Below are positions 53,229 to 61,504 of a stretch of DNA of 64,000 bases, piece by piece. The stretch is from positions 186,001 through 250,000 of the forward strand of contig CALMVZ010000027.1 in assembly GCA_937873155.1 (NCBI GenBank). Direction: 5' to 3'. A model generated the notes under the pieces. The model was not told the DNA's origin. It saw only the letters and a list, made by a program, of their open reading frames with translations, and made no database searches. The translations under genes were made by a program, and so were the position numbers. Position 1 is the stretch's first letter; the number at the start of each line of letters is the position of its first letter. The DNA comes from an uncultured Bacteroidota bacterium (GTDB lineage Bacteria; Bacteroidota; Bacteroidia; B-17B0; Aurantibacillaceae).

Positions 53229-54266
53229 TTATTCTGCGTTATATTTATGATTTTCCACCTTGAAATTACCTAAGGTCAACACGTATTGTTCGGTATTAGG
53301 CTGAACTTCTTCTGTGCCTTTTGCTTTTTTAACGCCAAGTTTATTTAAACCGTTAAGCGCTTTCATGGCTTTATTCCAGAATCCTTTTTTACTGTTTGAA
53401 GCAAGAACTTGTTCATCTTTATCATAAGCTTCTTCTGTAATTATATAAGATCCGGTGTTCAATGGTTTGGAAGCTAATTTAACCGGCGCATTATCGGTCA
53501 CATCAACTGTATTGGTTAATGGCGTAATTTCTTTCTGAGGTCCCGGTTTATTTTCCTTTACGTTATTAACCAACTGAGGAGTTTCTTCTTTTTGCGGTGT
53601 TTCTTCCTTAATGATATTTTTTACATTTTTATTTACCGGAGAATAAGCTACCTGGTTGGTGTTAGGAAGGGCGTCATTTACTTTTTCAACTGTGAATGAT
53701 GGGGTAGAGGAATTATTCCTTAGAGCAAATGTTTTGATATCTGAATTCCCTTTTATCTTTTCTGAATTCAGATCAGCAGTTCCTAAAGTTTTTTTAAATA
53801 CAAACCATAACCCTAATAATAGGACCAACGAAGCAGCCGCAGCTAAAACTTCGCGTGAGAACAACCTAAATACTTTTGTTTCCGTTTTCTTTAATGAAGC
53901 TTTATTCTCAAAAACAATAGTTGCATCTGCCGCTAATAAGGTCTTCTTAAATAATTTTAATTCAGCAGCTAAAGTTGGGTTTACATCGCAAAGAGCGTCA
54001 ATAGTTTTCTTTTCCTCAGTACTTAGTTCATTCTCTACGTATGCAACAAATTGTTCATCGCTTACTTTTTTCAATTCATGCTTTCCTTCAAATACGGCGT
54101 TCTCAGAATTTAACTCCACTAACTCTGTATCGTTAAGGTCGATATTTAAATGCGGATGTTGTGCTGCAAAAATTTGTAAGGCCACAAGATCTTCAGTCGA
54201 GATATTCCCCTCCATGTAGTCAAGCAAAAATGCTTCGTAATTTTCTATGTTGATCTTGTTTGCCAT
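53229..54266 (-). CDS. Probable membrane-anchored anti-sigma factor
   Basis: 345 residues. The cytoplasmic part begins N-Y-E-A-F-L-L-D-Y-M-E-G-N-I-S, the pattern of Bacteroidota anti-sigma-like proteins, followed by a second similar helical repeat (about 70-110, F-V-A-Y-V-E-N-E-L-S-T-E-E-K-K). One membrane segment lies at ~141-157 (L-A-A-A-A-S-L-V-L-L-L-G-L-W-F). The rest is a low-complexity periplasmic region rich in Asn, Lys, Pro and Glu, without a clear fold. It starts within the last base of the ECF sigma gene (TAATG overlap). It likely controls that sigma factor. Confidence 0.78.
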   Translation of the reverse strand: MANKINIENYEAFLLDYMEGNISTEDLVALQIFAAQHPHLNIDLNDTELVELNSENAVFEGKHELKKVSDEQFVAYVENELSTEEKKTIDALCDVNPTLAAELKLFKKTLLAADATIVFENKASLKKTETKVFRLFSREVLAAAASLVLLLGLWFVFKKTLGTADLNSEKIKGNSDIKTFALRNNSSTPSFTVEKVNDALPNTNQVAYSPVNKNVKNIIKEETPQKEETPQLVNNVKENKPGPQKEITPLTNTVDVTDNAPVKLASKPLNTGSYIITEEAYDKDEQVLASNSKKGFWNKAMKALNGLNKLGVKKAKGTEEVQPNTEQYVLTLGNFKVENHKYNAE

Positions 54267-54751
54267 TATATCACAACCTCCATCTTCCCTATATAATTCT
54301 TTAAAAATGTTCTTGCCCTGAAAATATAAACCTTTACCTGACTCTCAGTTAAATTCGTGATCTCACCGATCTCGGCATAATCATAACCTTCGTAATCACG
54401 TAAAAGAATTACTGTTTTTTGTATCTCCGGTAATTTGCTTAATCCGGCGTTCAGGATTTCTTTTAAGTCGCTGTATTGTTTATCATGGCCTAATTTATAT
54501 TCTTCAACCTCCGTAAAACTTCCTTGTTTTTTTGCCTTGCGAGTGTGATCGATCAAGGTATGATAACCGGCCGTAAATAAATACGATTTACTTTTCGCTG
54601 CATCTATATCTTCAACTTTGCGCCACATCTTTTCAAAAGTATCCTGAACTATATCCCGTGCAATATCTTTATCACGTATATGCTTCAATATAAAACGGTA
54701 TAAACCATCACTATGCTGGTCAACACAAGTATTATAGTCGGCTACGGTCAT
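54266..54751 (-). CDS. ECF RNA polymerase sigma factor
   Basis: 161 residues. Region 2 (about 10-75): H-S-D-G-L-Y-R-F-I-L-K-H-I-R-D, then A-R-D-I-V-Q-D-T-F-E-K-M-W-R-K. Region 4 (about 105-158): L-P-E-I-Q-K-T-V-I-L-L-R-D-Y-E-G-Y-D-Y-A-E-I-G, then the helix-turn-helix L-T-E-S-Q-V-K-V-Y-I-F-R-A-R. It should drive its own operon (anti-sigma, two GIN proteins) and perhaps other envelope genes. It is the first gene of that operon. The stretch upstream (54752-55035) contains AT-rich DNA with no recognisable gene. Confidence 0.92.
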   Translation of the reverse strand: MTVADYNTCVDQHSDGLYRFILKHIRDKDIARDIVQDTFEKMWRKVEDIDAAKSKSYLFTAGYHTLIDHTRKAKKQGSFTEVEEYKLGHDKQYSDLKEILNAGLSKLPEIQKTVILLRDYEGYDYAEIGEITNLTESQVKVYIFRARTFLKNYIGKMEVVI

Positions 54752-55035
54752 TAATTAGTTATAAGACGCTTTTAAGAGGTGAAAAGTTACAGCTTATTCC
54801 AATTTATTTTACCCCCTTTGACCTACGGGGTATTCAGTATATCTACATGATAATTAGATATTTATATTTAAAATATTTTTAAAATTTGTTAAATTTAAAG
54901 GAGAAGAATTTTCCGTATCCCGAAATCAACCAGTTATAAAGCGGAAGCAGGTAATTATATACTAAGCGGATTGTTTTTAATAAATACGGAGTTTTTGGAA
55001 CAGTCTTTGCATAGTAATCAGCAAACCTTTAAGTC

Positions 55036-55983
55036 ATGATAAAAAAACTACTTTTTTCGGCCATACTTGTGTTTCCTTTTTTAATGAATTCACAGTGCAA
55101 TCTCAATTTTGAGTCCGGTAATTTATCTGGGTGGACTGTAACGAAAGGCAGTCCCAGTTTATCCTTCAATTATAATATGAGCGGCTGTTGTGCAACTCCC
55201 GGAAGCACAGCCGTAGCAGTTTACTCAACACCATTAGCTGATCCATATTTAGGAACACTTCCTGCTTCGCCTCTTGGCGGTGTATTCATCGCACAAGTAA
55301 ATAATCAGAATATGAATGGCAATGCCTCCCGTATTACAAATACTTTTATGGTTACTTCCAATTCAATTTTTCAATTCGCCATTGCCGGCGTTGTTGATGG
55401 AATTACTGAGAATTGTCAAAGTATTGCTTATGCTCATGTAAGGTTGTTGGATAACACAGGCACGCCGTTTTATTCTACACATTATGTTCCTGTAGGACCA
55501 AACACATCTACTTGTTCGTATGCTGCTTTTACAAATACAATTAACGCCACAGCATTTTTTTGCTGGCAAACTTATTCAGTTAACCTGGCACCATATATTG
55601 GTACGAATGTTAGTGTAGAAGTTTCAGCGGCTAATTGTGGCGGCTGGGGCCATTGGGCATATTGTTATTTTGATGCAGCGTGTTCTGTTACAACTCCAAC
55701 GCCGGCTTCTTGTCCGATGGTAACCGCGATCAATGAAATAACAGAAGTGAAACTGGTTAATGTTTGGCCTAATCCGGCGAGAGATATTTTAAATGTGAGC
55801 CTGGAGATTCCTATTATTGATAATGAATTTGTGATCTATGATATATTGGGAAAAGTTGTGTTAAGACAGAAAAACCTGAAGCATGATAATAAGATCGACA
55901 TTGAAAAATTACTTCCGGGAACTTATATCTACAAGCTCCTGACCACCGAAGAAACTAAAACCGGAAAATTCATTAAAGAATAA
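55036..55983 (+). CDS. Secreted protein with T9SS type A sorting domain
   Basis: 315 residues with a signal peptide (1-19, ending M-N-S-Q). Residues ~20-230 form a beta-rich domain with F-E-S-G-N-L-S-G-W-T-V near the start, a pattern seen in secreted jelly-roll-like domains of this phylum; nine or more cysteines may form disulfides. The last ~70 residues are a type A T9SS sorting domain: V-N-V-W-P-N-P-A-R-D-I-L-N-V, then V-I-Y-D-I-L-G-K-V-V, then L-L-P-G-T-Y-I-Y-K-L. It is probably exported to the surface or medium. Enzyme activity is not visible. Confidence 0.83.
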   Translation: MIKKLLFSAILVFPFLMNSQCNLNFESGNLSGWTVTKGSPSLSFNYNMSGCCATPGSTAVAVYSTPLADPYLGTLPASPLGGVFIAQVNNQNMNGNASRITNTFMVTSNSIFQFAIAGVVDGITENCQSIAYAHVRLLDNTGTPFYSTHYVPVGPNTSTCSYAAFTNTINATAFFCWQTYSVNLAPYIGTNVSVEVSAANCGGWGHWAYCYFDAACSVTTPTPASCPMVTAINEITEVKLVNVWPNPARDILNVSLEIPIIDNEFVIYDILGKVVLRQKNLKHDNKIDIEKLLPGTYIYKLLTTEETKTGKFIKE

Positions 55984-55984
55984 A

Positions 55985-56010
55985 AAAAGCCCCGAGAGAC
56001 CGGGGCTTTT
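55985..56010. terminator. Bidirectional terminator between convergent genes
   Basis: AAAAGCCCCG (55985-55994) and CGGGGCTTTT (56001-56010) form a perfect 10-bp stem with a six-base loop, with T-runs on both strands. It ends the T9SS gene to the left and the DEAD-box gene to the right. Confidence 0.88.
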
Positions 56011-56013
56011 AAT

Positions 56014-57948
56014 TTACTTATTCCTTGAATAACGCTGCTTGCGGCTCATACCGTCTGACTTACCGAAGGATTTTTTTTCTCCTCCGCCATCACGGTCACG
56101 GCCTTTATCTCCATACTTTTTATCGCCTACAGGTTTATCACCGTATTTCTTTTCACCGTATGTTTTTTTACCGCCACCATCGCGGTCGCCGTAAGATTTT
56201 TTCTCACCATACTTCCTGTCACCATGTGATTTCTCACCGTATTTCTTGTCGCCATATTTTCTATCGCCCCCGAATTTACGGTCACCACCACCTGAACGGC
56301 CACCACCGAATTTACGGTCTCCGCCACCTTTACGTTCTCCACCGCCTCCGCCACCTTCTTTGTAACGACGCTCAGAGATCTCAAAAGAAACTTTGCGGCT
56401 GTTGAATTCAATTCCTGCTTTATTTAAGTTTAAGAAATTATCTACGAACTTGCTTTCAGTTTCAAAGAATGAGAACGAGCTTTTTACGTCTACATTAAAT
56501 ACCATGCGTGGAGGAAGTGATGCAGTCTCTGTTAAAAATTCCTTTAACGAATTCTGGTTAAAGCCATCCATCATTCCCATATTAAGGAAGAAACGTTTGG
56601 TCTTATTGTTACCTTGTCCTTCGCCGCCTTGATTAAGATCCGGTGCATTCTGGTAATAAGCATAGAAACGGTTGAATTCTTCCGAGATGAAACGTTTGAT
56701 CAATTCTTCTTTACTCAGGTCTTTCAACTCTTCATAAATTTTCGGAAGGTATTGTTCTATATCATCATCCTTTACTTCAACATCATGTAATTTATGTACT
56801 AAGTGGAATAATTGTTTCTCGCACACTTCGGTGCCGGTTGGTACATGGGCTTTCTCGAACTTTTTATTTAAGATACGCTCGATATCTTTTATTCTTCCCA
56901 TTTCTTTCGGGGTGGCAATCACAATTGAAATACCAGAACGGCCGGCGCGCGCTGTACGTCCGCTGCGGTGAGTGTAATTCTCAACGTCTTCAGGTAAATT
57001 GTAATTAATTACGTGTGTGATGTTATCCACATCAATACCACGCGCTGCTACATCAGTCGCCACTAACATTTGTAAAGTACGTGAACGGAAACGCTTCATT
57101 ACAAAATCACGTTGTGATTGTGATAAGTCACCATGTAATGCATCAGCATTGTATCCGTCTTTAATTAAAGCATCAGCCACTTGTTGTGTTTCTGCTTTGG
57201 TTCTGCAAAATACTAAACCAAAAATTTCAGGATAGAAATCAGCGATACGTTTTAAAGCAGCATAACGGTCACGTTGCGATACTGAATAATATAAATGTGT
57301 GATGTTTGTTGCACCTTCATTTTTCTTTCCTGCTGCTAATTCTACAGGATTGCTCATGTAGTTCTTAGCGATACGCTCAACTTCACGTGGCATGGTAGCA
57401 CTAAATAACCAGGTGTTCTTGGTATCTTGCGCCTGTCCTAAGATCATATCTAAATCATCTTTAAAGCCCATGTTCAGCATTTCATCAGCTTCATCTAGCA
57501 CAACAGTTGAGATAGTTTGTAATTTCACCGCGCGGCGTTCAATTAAGTCAACTAATCGGCCGGGAGTTGCAACAACAATTTGTGTTCCGCGTTTAATATC
57601 ACGGATCTGGTTTTCGATGCTTGCACCGCCATAAACAGCAACAACATTTAAACCGTTCACATACTTACCAAAGTTTTTAAGATCATTGGTAATTTGCATG
57701 CAAAGCTCCCGTGTAGGTGCTAAAATTAAAGCTTGTGTATCTCTGTTATCAGGATCTAATTTATTTAAGATCGGTAAACCAAAAGCTGCAGTTTTACCTG
57801 TTCCTGTTTGTGCTAATGCAACAACATCGGTGCTTTTGTTGGTTAATAATGGGATGGTCTGCTCCTGTATCGGAGTAGGGTTTACGTAGCCAAGGTCATT
57901 AATGGCACGCATAAGGCTGTCTTGCAGCCCCAATTCTTGAAAGGTCAT
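56014..57948 (-). CDS. DEAD-box RNA helicase, DeaD/CsdA-like
   Basis: 644 residues. Helicase core: Q-motif around P-T-P-I-Q-E-Q (25-31), Walker A A-Q-T-G-T-G-K-T (46-53), P-T-R-E-L, D-E-A-D (152-155), S-A-T, then domain 2 with V-A-T-D-V-A-A-R-G-I-D and H-R-S-G-R-T-A-R-A-G-R-S-G. Residues ~390-520 resemble the DbpA/CsdA RNA-binding and dimerisation part. The tail (~535-644) is a low-complexity Gly/Arg/Lys/Asp/Tyr-rich region with repeated G-D-R-K-Y-G and K-K-Y-G-D units that should bind RNA non-specifically. It acts in ribosome assembly or RNA decay, often in cold. A structured leader precedes it. Confidence 0.93.
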   Translation of the reverse strand: MTFQELGLQDSLMRAINDLGYVNPTPIQEQTIPLLTNKSTDVVALAQTGTGKTAAFGLPILNKLDPDNRDTQALILAPTRELCMQITNDLKNFGKYVNGLNVVAVYGGASIENQIRDIKRGTQIVVATPGRLVDLIERRAVKLQTISTVVLDEADEMLNMGFKDDLDMILGQAQDTKNTWLFSATMPREVERIAKNYMSNPVELAAGKKNEGATNITHLYYSVSQRDRYAALKRIADFYPEIFGLVFCRTKAETQQVADALIKDGYNADALHGDLSQSQRDFVMKRFRSRTLQMLVATDVAARGIDVDNITHVINYNLPEDVENYTHRSGRTARAGRSGISIVIATPKEMGRIKDIERILNKKFEKAHVPTGTEVCEKQLFHLVHKLHDVEVKDDDIEQYLPKIYEELKDLSKEELIKRFISEEFNRFYAYYQNAPDLNQGGEGQGNNKTKRFFLNMGMMDGFNQNSLKEFLTETASLPPRMVFNVDVKSSFSFFETESKFVDNFLNLNKAGIEFNSRKVSFEISERRYKEGGGGGGERKGGGDRKFGGGRSGGGDRKFGGDRKYGDKKYGEKSHGDRKYGEKKSYGDRDGGGKKTYGEKKYGDKPVGDKKYGDKGRDRDGGGEKKSFGKSDGMSRKQRYSRNK

Positions 57949-58069
57949 TTTTTAAGTTTTATAATTATACATTAACTGCTTCCTGGAATTCAACTTGCAG
58001 TTAATGCCTTACGGCGGACAATATTCGCAGAGTTAAACTCACCTGACAGTGATTTCGGGCACAAAGGTA
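57949..58069 (-). promoter_or_regulatory. Promoter-like box and structured leader of the helicase gene
   Basis: TACCTTTG on the minus strand (complement of 58062-58069) matches the Bacteroidota -7 box TAnnTTTG; no convincing -33 TTG is visible. A start near 58056 would give a leader of about 105 bases. The leader contains a perfect 9-bp stem: ATTAACTGC (57971-57979) pairs with GCAGTTAAT (57997-58005), 22 bases before the ATG. Long leaders are known for cold-shock helicase genes in other bacteria; control of this gene by the stem is inferred. Confidence 0.4.
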
Positions 58070-58153
58070 CACAATTAATGCTAATATCCTAATCTATTGC
58101 GATTTAGTAATGTGAAAGATGGTTAAACTATGCTCTAAATTTCATACTTTTGC

Positions 58154-58170
58154 CCTTCGGCAAGCTCAGG
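58154..58170. repeat. Single copy of a CCTTCG-CAAGCTCAGG repeat
   Basis: CCTTCGGCAAGCTCAGG is a one-mismatch copy of the repeat arms at 60609-60659. It lies in the 5' region of manC, just after a TACTTTTG box (58145-58152) that looks like a -7 element. From memory, this text is dispersed in many bacterial genomes. Confidence 0.65.
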
Positions 58171-58198
58171 ATGATCCGAGTTTGAAGAGAGCTTTGTT

Positions 58199-59290
58199 AT
58201 GAAAAAGAACCATTATGCAATAATCATGGCCGGTGGTGTGGGAACACGTTTTTGGCCAATGAGTACCACTTCTCACCCGAAACAATTCATCGATATTTTG
58301 GGAACAGGCCGTACTTTATTGCAACAAACATACGATCGTTTAGTTAAATGTTGTCCGAAAGAAAATATTTACGTGGTAACAAGTACTTCTTATCACGATC
58401 TGGTTCACGAACAACTTCCGAAATTACCGAAGCAAAATATTTTATGTGAACCTTCACGTAAAAATACAGCGCCATGCGTTGCTTATGCTTCCTATAAAAT
58501 TCACAAATTAGATCCGAAAGCAATTACAGTTGTTGCGCCGAGCGATCACTTAATTACAAAAGAAGATACATTCGTGAAAGCAATTAAATCCTGTTTTGCA
58601 AAAGCAGAAGCAGAAGATTGTTTAGTAACGTTGGGAATTAAACCTTCTCGTCCGGATACAGGCTACGGTTACATTCAATACATCGATTCGAATGCAAAAG
58701 AAAAAGACAAACGTATTTTCAAAGTAAAAACATTTACTGAGAAACCTGATCACGATATGGCGAAGTTCTTTATGGAGAGCGGCGACTTTTTATGGAACTC
58801 AGGTATTTTTATCTGGAGTACGGATAGTATCATCAAAGCCATGGAAGCCCACGATCCGGAATTAGCGAATGTGTTCAAAGAAGGCTGGGATGATTACAAT
58901 ACCAGGAACGAACAGAAATTCATTAATGGTGCGTACAACGTTTGTAAGAATATTTCCATCGATTATTCGGTGATGGAAAAAGCAGATAATGTTTTTGTTC
59001 GCTCTTCTATTATAGGTTGGAGTGATCTTGGTACGTGGGGTTCTCTTTACACTCACCTGAAACACGATGCACATAAGAATGCTATCGTTGGAAAAAATGT
59101 AATGCAATACAACTGCAACAATTGCATAGTGCAGGTCCCAAAAAACAAACTTGTTGTACTACAAGGTTTAGAAGACTACATCGTAGTTGAATCTGAAGGT
59201 GTCCTAATGATCTGCAAAAAACAAGACGAACAACAGATCCGCAACTTTGTGAATGATGTTAAGGTTCATAAGGGTGAGAATTTTGTTTAG
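58199..59290 (+). CDS. manC: Mannose-1-phosphate guanylyltransferase
   Basis: 363 residues with the single nucleotidyltransferase domain. The GTP-binding start is I-I-M-A-G-G-V-G-T-R-F-W-P-M-S, then H-P-K-Q-F (21-35 region), C-E-P-S-R-K-N-T-A-P, then G-Y-G-Y-I-Q and F-T-E-K-P-D, then L-W-N-S-G-I-F-I-W and Y-S-V-M-E-K. The enzyme makes GDP-mannose from GTP and mannose-1-phosphate for surface polysaccharides. No fused phosphomannose isomerase domain is present. No other sugar-nucleotide genes are adjacent. Confidence 0.92.
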   Translation: MKKNHYAIIMAGGVGTRFWPMSTTSHPKQFIDILGTGRTLLQQTYDRLVKCCPKENIYVVTSTSYHDLVHEQLPKLPKQNILCEPSRKNTAPCVAYASYKIHKLDPKAITVVAPSDHLITKEDTFVKAIKSCFAKAEAEDCLVTLGIKPSRPDTGYGYIQYIDSNAKEKDKRIFKVKTFTEKPDHDMAKFFMESGDFLWNSGIFIWSTDSIIKAMEAHDPELANVFKEGWDDYNTRNEQKFINGAYNVCKNISIDYSVMEKADNVFVRSSIIGWSDLGTWGSLYTHLKHDAHKNAIVGKNVMQYNCNNCIVQVPKNKLVVLQGLEDYIVVESEGVLMICKKQDEQQIRNFVNDVKVHKGENFV

Positions 59291-59331
59291 TTGGTAGTTT
59301 CGTAGAGTAAAAATTCATATCTTTTATAGCA

Positions 59332-60159
59332 ATGGCAAGTTTTTTAAAAGACAGCAGACTTAATTCAGAGATTGAAAAAATATTTGAAGAAGCAAGCGAG
59401 CTTTTGATTTTAATCTCTCCTTTCATAAAGTTGCACCCGAGATTTGAATCTATTCTTAAAGCCAAGATTGATAATGATAAATTAAGAATATTTATTGTTT
59501 TTGGAAAGAATGAGAAGGATATAACAAAAAGTTTAGCTTCAAAGGATCTGGAGTTTTTTAAGCAGTTTCCTAACATTGAGATTAAGTACGAAAAGAGGCT
59601 TCATGCAAAATTCTATGCTAATGAAAAAAGTCAGGTTTTGACTTCGATGAACTTATATGAACATTCACAGAATGAAAATATTGAATTTGGAGTTCTTACC
59701 GAGGTAAATCCATTAAATAACCTGGCCAGCACAATTGTAGGAAAAAATCTGGACCAGGAAGCGTGGGATTATTTCATGCAGGTAATTGATAATAGTGAAC
59801 TACTATTTAAAAATGAGCCTGTATATAAAAAAAAGTGGGATGGAATTAGGAATGAATATGTTGATATAAAAAATGTAAAGGATAAAATAACAGAGCATTT
59901 TATGCTGCCCAATTTAAGTCATAAATCTAGTGTGAACCAGTCAATTTCAGTTAAGACTTTTTCCGCTTCTCAACTATCTAAATTACTTAGTGTATCTCAG
60001 AATGATATCACTGACTTAATGCAAAAGATTGGATTTATAAATGGAGACAAAATAACCGAAGTTGGTATCTCAAAAGGCTTGGTTATGAAAAGTTATATGG
60101 GAAAGAATTACATTTCTTATCCGGAAAACCTTAATGAATTATCACAATTAAAGAAGTAA
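59332..60159 (+). CDS. Phospholipase D-like protein with C-terminal wHTH-like part
   Basis: 275 residues. Residues ~1-130 match a PLD-like nuclease domain: L-L-I-L-I-S-P-F-I-K, L-R-I-F-I-V-F-G, then the HxK motif in K-R-L-H-A-K-F-Y-A-N-E-K followed by V-L-T-S-M-N-L (the N of HKD-like sites). Only one such motif is present, so a dimer would be needed for the active site. Residues ~205-270 (S-A-S-Q-L-S-K-L-L-S-V-S-Q-N-D-I-T-D-L-M-Q-K-I-G, then G-D-K-I-T-E-V-G, then I-S-Y-P) resemble small winged-helix or antirepressor-like C-terminal parts. The gene stands alone after manC. A nucleic-acid role is suspected but not proven. Confidence 0.72.
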   Translation: MASFLKDSRLNSEIEKIFEEASELLILISPFIKLHPRFESILKAKIDNDKLRIFIVFGKNEKDITKSLASKDLEFFKQFPNIEIKYEKRLHAKFYANEKSQVLTSMNLYEHSQNENIEFGVLTEVNPLNNLASTIVGKNLDQEAWDYFMQVIDNSELLFKNEPVYKKKWDGIRNEYVDIKNVKDKITEHFMLPNLSHKSSVNQSISVKTFSASQLSKLLSVSQNDITDLMQKIGFINGDKITEVGISKGLVMKSYMGKNYISYPENLNELSQLKK

Positions 60160-60176
60160 ACTCTACGAACTTAGAA

Positions 60177-60590
60177 CTATTTCACCCACATCAACACTTT
60201 CGGATTATTCAGGTACTGCTCAAAATCTTTGTCGAAACAGATGACAAAGAAATCTATTAAAGGTAATATGCCAAAAATTCCACCGAGGCTTGCGATATAA
60301 GTAACAGGCACATGAGGTTTTGTTCCTAAAAAAATTCTGTGTAAACCAACGATTCCAAATGGAAACGGAAATGCTAAAAGTGCCGCGGTTAATCTGCGTT
60401 TATCTTTTTGTTTTTTACGGAAGAGTTTAAAGAGTGGGTTAGGGGCATCGTCCGCTGCTTGTAAAATATCCGTTTCAATTATTTGTTTTTCCAATACGGT
60501 TCCCGTGTTGTCGATCAACCATACTTCTTTTTTCTCTGAGAAGGAATTCAGGGAAAGAAAAAATAAGAATATGAAAAACAGTTTCTGCAT
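60177..60590 (-). CDS. TM2-domain-like membrane protein
   Basis: 137 residues. A signal peptide or first membrane segment (about 3-18) precedes a short soluble part (E-V-W-L-I-D-N-T-G-T). Two further membrane segments lie at ~67-90 and 95-118: A-A-L-L-A-F-P-F-P-F-G-I-V-G-L-H-R-I-F-L-G-T, then I-A-S-L-G-G-I-F-G-I-L-P-L-I-D-F-F. The G-x-x-G-x-H-R-F/I-x-L-G and G-x-F-G-x-x-P-L-x-D motifs are those of the TM2 domain family. The function of bacterial TM2 proteins is largely unknown. It converges on the PLD-like gene. Confidence 0.75.
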   Translation of the reverse strand: MQKLFFIFLFFLSLNSFSEKKEVWLIDNTGTVLEKQIIETDILQAADDAPNPLFKLFRKKQKDKRRLTAALLAFPFPFGIVGLHRIFLGTKPHVPVTYIASLGGIFGILPLIDFFVICFDKDFEQYLNNPKVLMWVK

Positions 60591-60608
60591 TTTGGTTTTT
60601 ATTCCGGC

Positions 60609-60659
60609 CCTTCGACAAGCTCAGGGACCTTGCATTCCGGTGCCTGAGCCTGTCGAAGG
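60609..60659. repeat. Inverted repeat CCTTCGACAAGCTCAGG
   Basis: The 17-base arms CCTTCGACAAGCTCAGG (60609-60625) and CCTGAGCCTGTCGAAGG (60643-60659) are complementary with one mismatch, around a 17-base loop. A one-mismatch single copy is at 58154-58170. The sequence lies just upstream of the TM2-like gene and before the SOD gene end. It is a dispersed noncoding repeat by sequence type. Confidence 0.8.
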
Positions 60660-60787
60660 CACAATAGTATAATGTAAAATTAAAAAAGGGATCGCCGTTC
60701 CCGACAATCCCTTCAAATTAAACTTAACAACTTAGTGTTACTTAGCAATGCTCATTCAGAGGACAGAGTCATAGTGAGCTTGCCGAA

Positions 60788-61399
60788 CTATTTAGCCGCT
60801 AAATAAAGCTCATTCACTTTATTCCAATTGATCACATTAAAGAACGCTGCCATGTAATCCGGGCGACGGTTCTGGTAATTCAAATAATAAGCATGTTCCC
60901 AAACATCCATTCCTAAAACTGGAGTGCCTTTGCAACCGGCATCAGCGATATCCATTAAAGGATTATCCTGGTTAGGAGTAGAGCATATTGCTAATTTTCC
61001 GTCTTTAACACAAAGCCATGCCCAGCCTGAACCAAAACGTTTAGCACCTGCATCAGCAAACTGTGTTTTAAAATTATCGAATGAACCGAGATCGGCAAGA
61101 ATTGCTTTTCCTACTTCATTATTTGGTACACCACCTGCATTCGGGGCCATGATGTTCCAGAATAAAGAGTGATTGTAATGTCCGCCGCCGTTGTTACGCA
61201 CTGCTACAGGATATTTAGAGATATTTTTGCAGATATCTTCAATGCTCATTTTCTCAGCATCAGTTCCCGCAATAGCAGCATTTAAATTCGTTACATAAGC
61301 GTTATGATGTTTACCGTGGTGGATCTCCATGGTCTTAGCATCAATATGTGGTTCAAGTGCGTTAAACGCGTAAGGTAATTTTGGTAATTCGAAAGCCAT
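60788..61399 (-). CDS. Superoxide dismutase, Mn-type
   Basis: 203 residues. The four metal ligands are visible: H27 (M-E-I-H-H), H77 ([10 protein letters not shown]), D165 and H169 (D-V-W-E-H-A-Y). Metal-type marks point to Mn rather than Fe: Gly-Gly-His-Tyr-Asn-His and Q144 in [10 protein letters not shown]. It converts superoxide to H2O2 and O2 in the cytoplasm (no signal peptide). Monocistronic, with AT-rich DNA upstream. Confidence 0.93.
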   Translation of the reverse strand: MAFELPKLPYAFNALEPHIDAKTMEIHHGKHHNAYVTNLNAAIAGTDAEKMSIEDICKNISKYPVAVRNNGGGHYNHSLFWNIMAPNAGGVPNNEVGKAILADLGSFDNFKTQFADAGAKRFGSGWAWLCVKDGKLAICSTPNQDNPLMDIADAGCKGTPVLGMDVWEHAYYLNYQNRRPDYMAAFFNVINWNKVNELYLAAK

Positions 61400-61504
61400 A
61401 ATAAAAGTTATTAGTTAATGGTTATTAGTTATTTGGTTAATAGTTTTAGGACAAGTTTAGTGAGTCGAAGTTATAAAATTATTTATAAATGCGCTTATAT
61501 ATTC

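Noticed and set aside
56025-56405. Plus-strand His/Tyr-rich frame of 126 codons
   Set aside because: It is the antisense shadow of the Gly/Arg-rich repeat tail of the DEAD-box helicase.
60788-61399. Iron-type superoxide dismutase
   Set aside because: The Gly-Gly-His-x-Asn-His step and Gln 144 are marks of the Mn or cambialistic type.
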